Shown: positions 1 through 5,772, numbered from the stretch's first letter. The stretch is DNA of 7,526 nt from Ruminococcus sp. (GCA_019417865.1 DYCW01000348.1:1-7526); one strand, 5' to 3'. Notes: generated by a model not told the origin, from the letters alone. Numbers and translations: made by a program.

Positions 1-28
1 CACTATATAAAGCCATACTCTGTACCAT
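1..28 (-). CDS. Possible 5' end of a further minus-strand gene, cut by the window edge
   Basis: Just after the cysteine desulfurase stop codon, the minus strand reads AAAGGAAAGG directly followed by ATG (first base 28), then nine open codons, MVQSMALYS, up to the edge. A second in-frame ATG starts at 16. The first AAAGG sits 5 nt before ATG 28, and the second block sits 12 nt before ATG 16. The gap to the desulfurase stop is only about 12 nt, so this would be the next gene of the same operon. Nine residues are too few to identify it. Genes that use desulfurase sulfur, such as tRNA thiolation or Fe-S scaffold genes, often follow desulfurases, but that is family knowledge and not seen here. A chance open stretch is possible. 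Confidence 0.35.
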
Positions 29-40
29 CCTTTCCTTTGC

Positions 41-1219
41 TTACTGCAAAAATGACTTTCTGCCTTCTGTCAAATCCCGCCAAACCGGAGACATATTCCG
101 CAAATAGGATACAACCTCAGGAATCGCCTCCAGCATGTATGCGACTTCTGCCATGGTATTTTCTTCTCCCAGCGACAGACGCAAAGAACCATGTGCAATT
201 TCATGCGGTCTGCCGATCGCAAGCAACACATGAGAAGGATCCAGTGAACCGGACGTGCAGGCAGAACCCGAAGAAGCACAAATCCCCTTCTGATCCAACA
301 GCAGCAATAAGGACTCTCCTTCAATGCCCTCAAAACAGAAGTGTACATTGCTGGGCAAACGATGTACCGAATCCCCATTTAAAACAGAATGGGGAATTTG
401 AGACAAGCCAGCAATCAAACGATCCCGCATTGCTTTACAGTGCCGCATATTTTCCTCCATATGGTCACAAGCTTCCTGCAGGGCAGCAGCCATACCAAGA
501 ATAGCAGGGATATTTTCCGTGCCAGCACGCTTACCACGTTCCTGTGCACCGCCAGCAATCAGTGTATGCAGCCGTACCCCTTTCTTCGCATACAATACAC
601 CAATCCCCTTTGGTCCATGAAACTTGTGTGCAGAAAGAGAAAGCATATCAATGTTGTCCTGTTTCACAGAAACTGGAATGTGTCCCACTGCCTGTACCGC
701 ATCGGTATGAAACAGAATATTATGTTTTCTGCAAACCGTACCAATTTCTGCAATCGGCATCACAGATCCAATTTCATTGTTGGCATACATGACAGAGACC
801 AAACAAGTATCTGGCTGAATCGCTGCTTCTACCTGCTCCGCTGTCACAGTTCCTTTTTGAACATCCAGAAGTGTAACAGAAAACCCTTCTGCTTTCAACT
901 CATCTAAACAATGCAAAATCGCATGGTGCTCAAAGGCAGTGGAAATAATATGCATTTTTCCCTGTCGCTTGCCAATTGCCGCAGCAGAACGCAATGCTTG
1001 ATTATCTGCTTCACTGCCGCCAGAGGTGAAATAAATTTCCTTCGGATCCGCCTCCAAACAAGCAGCAATCTGCTCCCTTGCCTGCTGTAAAACTACAGCT
1101 GCCTCCTGTCCAATGGTGTGCAGACTGGATGGATTTCCATAAATTTCCCAGCCTTTTACCATAGCTGCCATTGCGGTTGCACTCATTTTTGTCGTTGCAG
1201 CGTGATCTGCATAAATCAT
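41..1219 (-). CDS. Cysteine desulfurase, IscS/NifS-type, PLP-dependent
   Basis: This 392-residue cytoplasmic class V aminotransferase-fold enzyme removes sulfur from L-cysteine, giving alanine and an enzyme persulfide that feeds Fe-S cluster assembly, tRNA thiolation or thiamine synthesis. The N-terminus MIYADHAATT is the classic opening of the family. Visible landmarks are the PLP-stacking His in AFEHH (His98), Asp173 and Gln176 in HTDAVQAVG, the Schiff-base lysine in SAHKFHGPKG (Lys199), RAGTEN near 241, and the catalytic loop SSGSACTSGSLDPSHVL with Cys321. This SGSACTSG form is that of group I (IscS/NifS) enzymes rather than SufS. The length is normal, and the frame is intact. Start: in-frame ATGs also lie at 1225 and 1252, but GAGAGGA at 1228-1234 is 8 nt from ATG 1219, only 2 nt from 1225, and downstream of 1252. 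The gene lies about 135 nt behind the sulfhydrylase gene with no clear terminator between, so co-transcription is likely. The specific role (iscS, nifS or a tRNA-dedicated paralogue) cannot be told from the sequence alone. Confidence 0.95.
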   Translation of the reverse strand: MIYADHAATTKMSATAMAAMVKGWEIYGNPSSLHTIGQEAAVVLQQAREQIAACLEADPKEIYFTSGGSEADNQALRSAAAIGKRQGKMHIISTAFEHHAILHCLDELKAEGFSVTLLDVQKGTVTAEQVEAAIQPDTCLVSVMYANNEIGSVMPIAEIGTVCRKHNILFHTDAVQAVGHIPVSVKQDNIDMLSLSAHKFHGPKGIGVLYAKKGVRLHTLIAGGAQERGKRAGTENIPAILGMAAALQEACDHMEENMRHCKAMRDRLIAGLSQIPHSVLNGDSVHRLPSNVHFCFEGIEGESLLLLLDQKGICASSGSACTSGSLDPSHVLLAIGRPHEIAHGSLRLSLGEENTMAEVAYMLEAIPEVVSYLRNMSPVWRDLTEGRKSFLQ

Positions 1220-1227
1220 TTCCATCT

Positions 1228-1234
1228 TCCTCTC
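1228..1234 (-). promoter_or_regulatory. Ribosome binding site that decides the desulfurase start
   Basis: The minus strand reads GAGAGGA, 8 nt before the ATG at 1219 that opens MIYADHAATT. It is too close (2 nt) to the ATG at 1225, and it lies inside the reading frame that would begin at 1252. This favours the shorter protein. Confidence 0.65.
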
Positions 1235-1354
1235 ACCAATCTGTTCTATCATCCAAAAAATAGTATTTTAACACCAAAACACACTTCCACATTCGTTCAT
1301 GCAAAGCTTGTGAAAGGCGTATGCACAAAAGCTCTGAAATCTTGCCACTAACAG

Positions 1355-2638
1355 TTACTGAACCACATCAAAGCCATGCTGCAAGTCTGCCAAAATATCA
1401 TCAATATGTTCTGTTCCAATGGAAAGTCGAATCGTGTTCGGATGAATCCCGCATTCCAACAGTTCCTCTTCAGAAAGCTGGGAATGTGTGGTGGAGGCCG
1501 GATGAATGACAAGGCTCTTCACATCTGCTACATTTGCCAGCAGAGAAAACAGTTCCAAACTCTCCGTAAACTTTTTTGCCTTTTCCGCATCCCCCTTGAT
1601 GGTGAAGGTGAAAATAGAACCAGCACCATTTGGGAAATAGCGATCATACAGCTCTTTTTCCTTGCCAGTGGCCAAAGACGGATGGTAAACCTGTTCTACC
1701 TGCGGATGATGCTTCAAAAATTCTACAACCTTTAAGGCATTTTCTACGTGCCGCTCTACTCGTAAAGACAGGGTTTCCAATCCTTGCAACAGCAGGAAAG
1801 AATGGAACGGAGAAAGTGTTGCCCCCTGATCTCGCATCAATGTAGTACGAGCCTTCATAATATAAGCCGCCTTCCCGCAAGCTTCTGTGAAAACAACACC
1901 ATGATAAGACGGATTCGGCTGACTCAAACCCGGGAATTTATCATTTTGTGTCCAATCAAACCGACCGCTGTCGATGATAATACCACCCATTACGGTACCG
2001 TGTCCACCGATAAACTTTGTTGCAGAGTGCACCACAATATCTGCACCATATTCAATCGGACGCAATAAATATGGTGTTGCAAAGGTGCTGTCCACAATCA
2101 GCGGGATCCCGTGACGGTGTGCGACCTCTGCAATGGCTTCCAACTCAATAATATCAGAATTTGGGTTGCCAAGTGTCTCTGCATAAATCAACTTTGTATT
2201 TTCCTGAATAGCAGCCTCAAAATCTGCCGGATCTTTTGATGTTACAAATGTAGTCTGCAATCCCTGTTCCCGCAGCGTGTTTGCAAACAAATTATGTGTA
2301 CCACCGTAAAGATTGCTGGCAGAAACAATATGATCGCCTGCAACAGCAATATTTTGCACTGCATAAGTGATCGCAGCAGAACCAGATGCAGTTGCCAGTG
2401 CACCAATTCCGCCCTCCAGCTGTGCCATCCGTTCTTCAAATACAGAATTGGTTGGATTCATCAGACGGGTATAGATATTGCCGCTCTCTGTCAATCCAAA
2501 TCGACCAGCTGCCTGTGCCGAATCCTTGAATACGTAAGAAGTCGTCGCATAAATGGGAACTGCTCTTGCATCTGTTGTCGGATCTGGATGCTCCTGACCT
2601 GCATGTACCTGTAATGTTTCAAAATGATATGATTTCAT
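1355..2638 (-). CDS. metY: O-acetylhomoserine sulfhydrylase (aminocarboxypropyltransferase), PLP-dependent
   Basis: A 427-residue cytoplasmic enzyme of the Cys/Met metabolism PLP family. It joins O-acetyl-L-homoserine and sulfide to give L-homocysteine and acetate, the direct sulfhydrylation route to methionine; members can also act on O-acetylserine. Family marks in order: ETLQVHAG (7-14), PIYATTSYVF (28-37), NIYTRLMNPT (54-63) with the Tyr-x-Arg that contacts the cofactor phosphate, ASGSAAI (84-90), SNLYGGT (108-114), the Asp183 region IVDSTFATP, the Schiff-base lysine in HSATKFIGGHGT (Lys208), LIHP-like VIHPASTTHSQL (377-388), and the substrate-carboxylate arginine in IRLSIGTEH (Arg404). 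Its length of about 430, longer than cystathionine synthases and lyases (about 380-400), and the QNDKFPGLSQPNPSYHG insert support the MetY assignment over MetB or MetC. Start: ATG 2638 has GAAGGAG 9 nt upstream; the in-frame TTG at 2644 is only 3 nt away from it. The gene has its own strong promoter at 2689-2717 and is followed by the cysteine desulfurase gene. Confidence 0.95.
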   Translation of the reverse strand: MKSYHFETLQVHAGQEHPDPTTDARAVPIYATTSYVFKDSAQAAGRFGLTESGNIYTRLMNPTNSVFEERMAQLEGGIGALATASGSAAITYAVQNIAVAGDHIVSASNLYGGTHNLFANTLREQGLQTTFVTSKDPADFEAAIQENTKLIYAETLGNPNSDIIELEAIAEVAHRHGIPLIVDSTFATPYLLRPIEYGADIVVHSATKFIGGHGTVMGGIIIDSGRFDWTQNDKFPGLSQPNPSYHGVVFTEACGKAAYIMKARTTLMRDQGATLSPFHSFLLLQGLETLSLRVERHVENALKVVEFLKHHPQVEQVYHPSLATGKEKELYDRYFPNGAGSIFTFTIKGDAEKAKKFTESLELFSLLANVADVKSLVIHPASTTHSQLSEEELLECGIHPNTIRLSIGTEHIDDILADLQHGFDVVQ

Positions 2639-2647
2639 ATTCAAAGG

Positions 2648-2654
2648 CTCCTTC
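2648..2654 (-). promoter_or_regulatory. Ribosome binding site for the sulfhydrylase gene
   Basis: GAAGGAG on the minus strand lies 9 nt before ATG 2638 and only 3 nt before the alternative TTG at 2644. It supports the ATG start. Confidence 0.7.
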
Positions 2655-2658
2655 TTCC

Positions 2659-2684
2659 TTATTCCTATCTGTTTTGTAGGTTAA
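2659..2684. promoter_or_regulatory. Imperfect inverted repeat over the sulfhydrylase transcription start (candidate operator)
   Basis: On the plus strand, TTATTCCTA (2659-2667) and TAGGTTAA (2677-2684) form an imperfect inverted repeat with a 9-nt spacer. The predicted start point from the neighbouring promoter is about 2682, so the repeat covers +1 to about +24. A protein bound there would block initiation or early elongation. Sulfur genes in Firmicutes are often controlled by Rrf2-type (CymR-like) repressors or LysR-type activators; assigning this repeat to any of them is inference. The 5' leader is only about 45 nt, too short for a SAM riboswitch or T-box. Confidence 0.4.
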
Positions 2685-2688
2685 TATG

Positions 2689-2717
2689 AGTATACACCAC
2701 TTTTCTGATTTTGTCAA
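2689..2717 (-). promoter_or_regulatory. Housekeeping-sigma promoter of the sulfhydrylase gene
   Basis: The minus strand carries a perfect -35 TTGACA (2717-2712), a 17-nt spacer and a -10 TATACT (2694-2689, five of six consensus positions). The predicted start point is an A near 2682. Upstream, at about 2720-2760, the strand is rich in short A-tracts, which could act as an UP element. This is the best sigma-70-type promoter in the window, and it points straight at the sulfhydrylase-desulfurase pair. Confidence 0.85.
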
Positions 2718-2802
2718 CAGGGGAAATCGCTTTTTTGCATATTTTTTCTTTTCTATCAAAATTCCATTAGGAAGGTTCATTTTTTACCGATGATAATACA
2801 AT

Positions 2803-2943
2803 TTATTTTTTGTTTTTTAATTCCCATACCAACCATGCTCTTTTGGAATGCACATAGTTTGCCCATTCTCCCTGTAAAAATACATCTATCCGATTTTTAA
2901 TGCAATTCTTGTCATTTGGGCTGTTTTGCAATTCGCTTTTCAA
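2803..2943 (-). pseudogene. Coding-like remnant or unstarted small ORF downstream of the TPR gene
   Basis: On the minus strand one frame is open from just after a TAG inside the TPR gene to a TAA at 2805-2803. It crosses the TPR stop codon in a different frame. From the TTG at 2943 it would give 46 residues. The part beyond the TPR stop reads like real protein, with RIDVFLQGEW followed a few residues later by RAWLVWELK; three tryptophans and mixed hydrophobic residues are unusual for chance A/T-rich spacer. There is no ATG, GTG or clear ribosome binding site for it. It could be the C-terminal relic of a lost gene, or a former extension of the TPR protein cut off by a frameshift. I do not recognise the sequence, and chance cannot be excluded. 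Confidence 0.3.
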
Positions 2944-3370
2944 GGAAATTCCAGTATTTCGGCTCTTCTTCTAAAAAAACCTCTTTGCCGTTCAGCATAT
3001 AAGCACCGAGCAGATACGATTCTGCTTTCTCAAAATTCCCCATTTCATAGAAACATTCCCCAATCCGCATACAAATAAAAGGGTTATCTAAAGCATTCGG
3101 GCATTTTTGTGCTTCTAAAAAAGCATTTAAACCTCTATCGTACTGCTCACTGAAATAATAAGCATCTCCAATTGCAGCAAATAACCATGTAGATGCTTCC
3201 CACAAATAAATGGGTTCTGGTAACAACTTCAATGCTTGCTGATATTTTAAAATTGCTTCTTCCAATTTCATTTTCTCCGCCAATTGATCGCCCTGCTCAC
3301 CCAGTTCTACAATTCGATTGTAAACAGCATCCTGTAATTCCTTTATATCATGATTTCCTTTCTTATACAT
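2912..3370 (-). CDS. Small tetratricopeptide-repeat protein
   Basis: A 152-residue, soluble, all-helical protein without signal peptide or membrane segment. About three TPR units are visible: residues 19-53 (core EEAILKYQQALKLLPEP), 64-92 (FAAIGDAYYFSEQYDRGLNAFLEA) and 98-130 (the glycine/alanine pattern of IGECFYEMGNFEKAESYLLGAY). From memory, proteins of this size and pattern (ELQD..., ...LLPEP...WEASTWL..AIGDAY, ...NPF...R.GEC..E.GN, ending EEPKYW.FL) are a recurrent orphan family in bacterial accessory DNA, sometimes seen beside polymorphic toxins; no toxin is visible here. TPRs bind proteins, and no enzymatic function is indicated. Start: ATG 3370 lies 15 nt after the AraC stop but has no good ribosome binding site; TATAAA lies 6 nt before it. 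The best Shine-Dalgarno-like AAAGGA (3361-3356) serves an out-of-frame ATG at 3351 that stops after two codons. The true start is therefore uncertain. It is probably read through from the AraC gene. Confidence 0.8.
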   Translation of the reverse strand: MYKKGNHDIKELQDAVYNRIVELGEQGDQLAEKMKLEEAILKYQQALKLLPEPIYLWEASTWLFAAIGDAYYFSEQYDRGLNAFLEAQKCPNALDNPFICMRIGECFYEMGNFEKAESYLLGAYMLNGKEVFLEEEPKYWNFLEKRIAKQPK

Positions 3371-3371
3371 A

Positions 3372-3384
3372 AGTATTTTATACT
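3372..3384. repeat. Short palindrome in the AraC-TPR gap
   Basis: AGTAT-TTT-ATACT is a perfect inverted repeat filling most of the 15 nt between the AraC stop (3388-3386) and the TPR start codon. Read on the minus strand it contains TATAAAAT, which resembles a -10 box 6 nt before the ATG, but no acceptable -35 lies 16-18 nt further upstream. It is too A/T-rich and short to be a convincing terminator. Confidence 0.25.
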
Positions 3385-3385
3385 A

Positions 3386-4261
3386 TTATTTTTGATTCAA
3401 TAAACGATACTGTAATGGCGTACAGTGCATAAACGTATGAAATAATCGGATAAAATAGCTGACATTTTCATAACCGCATTCCAATGCAATCTCCAGCACC
3501 GTATGATCCGTTTCCAATAGCAGTTCACAGGCATGCGTCATACGAATCGTATTCAGATAGGCTGTAAAAGTCTGTCCTGTTGCATTGCGGAAGTAGCGGG
3601 AAAAGTACTTTTCTGACATATGAAAAGTATTTGCCATACTGGCAAGTGTCAGCGGCTCTGTCAGATGTTGCTTCAAATAAGAAAGCATGCTTTTCAACCG
3701 TTCCCGCTGATAACCACTTACATGCAAAGAGACAGGATCCGCTGGAAGCAACAGTCCACCATACAGCAGTTCTGCGGTAAATTGCAGCAGTCCTGCTTTG
3801 ACCAGCAATTCATAACCAGCTTTCTTTTGCTCAGCGGCTTGTAAAATACGGTGCAAAAGTGGAGAAAGCAATTGCTTTGCAGCAGTATCTGTAATTTGTG
3901 TTGGAAAACGCAGCGTATCCTCTATCAGCGGTTTGAGCAGCAACTGTGCCTTATCCGATACGGCAAAAGCAAGGGTATCCACCGAAAAAATAAAAGTGCT
4001 GTACGTAAGAGAAATATCATTGGAAGCAATGCGGTGCAGTTCTTCAGAATTGATGCAGAATATATCCTCTGGTTTTGCAGAAAACGTCTCATTTCCAATT
4101 GTTACTTCACAGCTCCCGGCGTGTATTTGCATGATCTCAGTTTTTTTGTGCCAGTGCAGCGGTACAAAAAAGTCTGTGGTATCCGATTTTGTACAGAAAC
4201 AAGCAAACGGAAATGCAGGTGTGCCATGTTGACGGTTTTCTAAAAGATGTTGTTTTTCCAT
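3386..4261 (-). CDS. AraC-family transcriptional regulator with N-terminal cupin sensor domain
   Basis: A 291-residue cytoplasmic DNA-binding regulator of usual AraC length. The N-terminal part (about 15-100) is an AraC-type cupin: HWHKKTEIMQIHAGSC at 36-51 with the typical histidine motif, then EDIFCINSEELHRI at 65-78. The C-terminal part (about 185-288) has the two AraC helix-turn-helix units: LTLASMANTFHMSEKYFSRYF (205-224) and VLEIALECGYENVSYFIRLF (255-274), followed by the signature TPLQYR. Such proteins usually bind a sugar or glycoside in the cupin and activate nearby catabolic genes. The divergent GH1-GH13 operon is the obvious target, and the intervening region has paired half-sites at the expected 21-bp spacing. 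Start: ATG 4261 with AGGAGG 5 nt upstream, so this start is firm. No convincing -35/-10 pair for this gene was found; TTGCAC at 4317-4312 has no good partner -10. It may be autoregulated. The effector is unknown. Confidence 0.93.
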   Translation of the reverse strand: MEKQHLLENRQHGTPAFPFACFCTKSDTTDFFVPLHWHKKTEIMQIHAGSCEVTIGNETFSAKPEDIFCINSEELHRIASNDISLTYSTFIFSVDTLAFAVSDKAQLLLKPLIEDTLRFPTQITDTAAKQLLSPLLHRILQAAEQKKAGYELLVKAGLLQFTAELLYGGLLLPADPVSLHVSGYQRERLKSMLSYLKQHLTEPLTLASMANTFHMSEKYFSRYFRNATGQTFTAYLNTIRMTHACELLLETDHTVLEIALECGYENVSYFIRLFHTFMHCTPLQYRLLNQK

Positions 4262-4319
4262 AAGAGCCTCCTCAGTAAAAAATCCGCTGTCTCAAAAAAG
4301 AAGTAGAAAAAGTGCAATT

Positions 4320-4353
4320 TTTTGCGGATATCGTGTGAGATTTTGTGGCATAT
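4320..4353 (+). promoter_or_regulatory. Candidate AraC-type activator half-sites, direct repeat 21 bp apart
   Basis: TTTTGCGGATAT (4320-4331) and TTTTGTGGCATAT (4341-4353) are direct repeats differing by one substitution and one inserted base, with starts exactly 21 bp apart, two helical turns. The downstream copy ends 6 nt before the -10 of the GH1 promoter and runs over the edge of the place a -35 box would occupy. This is the class II activator layout known from araBAD (araI1-I2). The likely ligand is the divergent AraC-family protein encoded at 4261-3386. The binding assignment is inferred from layout. Confidence 0.55.
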
Positions 4354-4359
4354 TAACGA

Positions 4360-4365
4360 TATAAT
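4360..4365 (+). promoter_or_regulatory. -10 box of the GH1-GH13 operon promoter
   Basis: A perfect TATAAT lies 34 nt before the GH1 start codon. At the 17-bp spacing the -35 position (4337-4342) reads GAGATT, a poor match, and there is no extended -10 TG. A consensus -10 without a -35 suggests activator dependence. The predicted start point is about 4372. Confidence 0.7.
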
Positions 4366-4369
4366 AAAA

Positions 4370-4386
4370 CTGTAATCAAAATACAG
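4370..4386 (+). repeat. Small inverted repeat at the GH1 leader overlapping the ribosome binding site
   Basis: CTGTA (4370-4374) and TACAG (4382-4386) are perfect 5-bp inverted arms with a 7-nt A-rich spacer. They sit at the predicted transcription start, and the right arm overlaps the first bases of the AGGAGG at 4385-4390. It could be a weak operator, or a leader hairpin that affects initiation of translation, or chance. Confidence 0.25.
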
Positions 4387-4398
4387 GAGGAATCCAAA

Positions 4399-5757
4399 AT
4401 GAAATTTCCAAATCAGTTTATATGGGGAACTGCTTCAGCAGCATATCAAATAGAAGGGGCTTATCAGGAAGACGGCAAAGGGGCAAACATCTGGGATGCC
4501 TATTGTCAGGAGAGCGGGCATATTGCCCACGGGGAAAACGGAAATGTAGCATGTGACCACTATCACCGCTTTCGGGAAGATGTCAAGATGATGCAGGAAA
4601 TGGGCGTCAAGTACTACCGTTTCTCCATCAACTGGACACGGATTCTGCCAAATGGAACAGGGACAGTCAACGAAAAGGGCATACAGTTTTATTCTGATCT
4701 GGTGGATGCCCTACTGGAAAGTGGTATTACGCCAATGATTACCCTATTCCACTGGGATTATCCATACGCTCTGCATCAACGTGGTGGCTGGCTGAATCCA
4801 GCGTCATCAGATTGGTTCGCAAACTATGCAAAAATTGTAGTCGACGCCCTTTCTGACCGTGTCACCTACTGGATGACCATCAACGAACCACAAGTATTCA
4901 TCGGCTGCGGTTATGCCATTGGCAAGTTTGCCCCGTTTCAGAAACTTCCAGTAAGAGATCTCGCACAAATGACACACAATGTTCTGCTGGCACATGGCAA
5001 GGCAGTTCAAATCATTCGGAAGTTTGCAAAACAATCACCACAGGTTGGTTTTGCCTTCTCTACGCCATGTACAACACCGACAGAGGATTCTCCACTTGCG
5101 ATCGAAATTGCACGGCAAAAAAGCTTTTCCTTTACACGGGAACGCTTTGCATTTGAGACAGCTTGGTGGGCAGACCCCATTTTCTTTGGCGATTATCCAC
5201 AGGATGCCTACAGTATTTTAAAGTCCGATATGCCGCACATACAAGAAGGCGATATGGAATGGATTTCTCAGCCGATTGACTTCTACGGCGTGAATATCTA
5301 TTATAGCCAAGCAGAAGAAAATCCAAATGCCTATGTAGAAAATGACTATATCGGTTGCCCAAGAACCCAAATGGGCTGGCCAGTGACACCGGAAGCACTC
5401 TATTGGGGACCAAAGTTCCTGTATGAACGATATGGCAAGCCAATTTTGATCAGTGAAAATGGCATGGCAGGACATGACTGGGTACAGTTGGACGGCAAGG
5501 TACACGATCCGGCACGAATTGACTATATGAAACGATACCTGCGGGAACTGCATCGAGCAATCGAAGATGGCACAGATGTGATGGGCTATCTGTACTGGTC
5601 AATCATGGACAATTTTGAGTGGGCAGACGGCTATGATAAGCGGTTCGGTCTGGTCCATGTGGATTATCAGACACAAGAACGTACCATCAAGGATTCTGGA
5701 TATTTCTACCAGACCGTAATAGAAACAAATGGAGAAACTGTTTTTTCTAATACCTGA
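4399..5757 (+). CDS. bglA: GH1 beta-glucosidase
   Basis: A 452-residue (beta/alpha)8 retaining glycosidase of family GH1, full length, with no signal peptide, so it acts in the cytoplasm. It hydrolyses terminal beta-D-glucosyl residues of cellobiose, short beta-glucans or aryl/plant beta-glucosides. Marks: N-terminal FIWGTASAAYQIEGA (7-21) with Gln17 for the -1 sugar; FHWD with His118; the acid/base in TINEP (Glu163, preceded by Asn162); the nucleophile in ILISENG (Glu353); Trp400, and NFEWADGY with Glu407-Trp408. The Glu-Trp pair and the absence of the Ser-Lys-Tyr phosphate pocket of 6-phospho-beta-glucosidases indicate an unphosphorylated substrate, hence uptake by a non-PTS transporter; this is inference from family knowledge. 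Fucosidase or galactosidase side activity is possible. Start: ATG 4399 with AGGAGG 8 nt upstream. It is the first gene of an operon with the GH13 gene, whose start lies 15 nt after this stop, and it is divergent from the AraC regulator. Confidence 0.95.
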   Translation: MKFPNQFIWGTASAAYQIEGAYQEDGKGANIWDAYCQESGHIAHGENGNVACDHYHRFREDVKMMQEMGVKYYRFSINWTRILPNGTGTVNEKGIQFYSDLVDALLESGITPMITLFHWDYPYALHQRGGWLNPASSDWFANYAKIVVDALSDRVTYWMTINEPQVFIGCGYAIGKFAPFQKLPVRDLAQMTHNVLLAHGKAVQIIRKFAKQSPQVGFAFSTPCTTPTEDSPLAIEIARQKSFSFTRERFAFETAWWADPIFFGDYPQDAYSILKSDMPHIQEGDMEWISQPIDFYGVNIYYSQAEENPNAYVENDYIGCPRTQMGWPVTPEALYWGPKFLYERYGKPILISENGMAGHDWVQLDGKVHDPARIDYMKRYLRELHRAIEDGTDVMGYLYWSIMDNFEWADGYDKRFGLVHVDYQTQERTIKDSGYFYQTVIETNGETVFSNT

Positions 5758-5763
5758 AGGAGG
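5757..5763 (+). promoter_or_regulatory. Ribosome binding site of the GH13 gene, touching the GH1 stop codon
   Basis: AAGGAGG begins on the last base of the GH1 TGA and lies 9 nt before ATG 5773. This strong site immediately after the upstream stop supports co-transcription and efficient translation of the second gene. Confidence 0.8.
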
Positions 5764-5772
5764 TAAAACGGA

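Noticed and set aside
37..907. Two long plus-strand open frames (about 155 and 172 codons) opposite the cysteine desulfurase gene
   Set aside because: They are antisense to a well-conserved enzyme, have protein sequences rich in Cys/His/Pro without recognisable motifs, and lack ribosome binding sites. They are shadows of the codon usage of the real gene.
1220..1354. Possible terminator between the sulfhydrylase and desulfurase genes (AGCTTGTG and CACAAAAGCT arms around 1297-1334)
   Set aside because: The stem needs a 2-nt bulge, has a long loop, and is not followed by a T-tract in the transcribed direction.
2639..2690. SAM riboswitch or T-box leader upstream of the sulfhydrylase gene
   Set aside because: The predicted leader is about 45 nt with no T-box or S-box sequence elements, too short for either class.
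2760..2790. Hairpin TTCC-N4-GGAA beside a T-run as terminator of the TPR gene
   Set aside because: It has only four pairs, and on the minus strand, where it would be needed, only four Ts follow. No convincing terminator was found for the TPR gene.
3851..4243. Plus-strand open frame of 130 codons opposite the AraC gene
   Set aside because: It is antisense to an intact AraC protein with a strong ribosome binding site, and its translation has no domain-like pattern and no start signal.
4262..4398. CcpA cre site in the divergent region
   Set aside because: No stretch fits the TGWNANCGNTNNCA pattern well enough to report.
4399..5757. 6-phospho-beta-glucosidase (PTS-linked) as the GH1 function
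   Set aside because: The C-terminal signature is NFEWADGY with Glu-Trp at 407-408, as in plain beta-glucosidases, and not the Ser/Lys/Tyr phosphate-binding pattern. No PTS gene is in the window.
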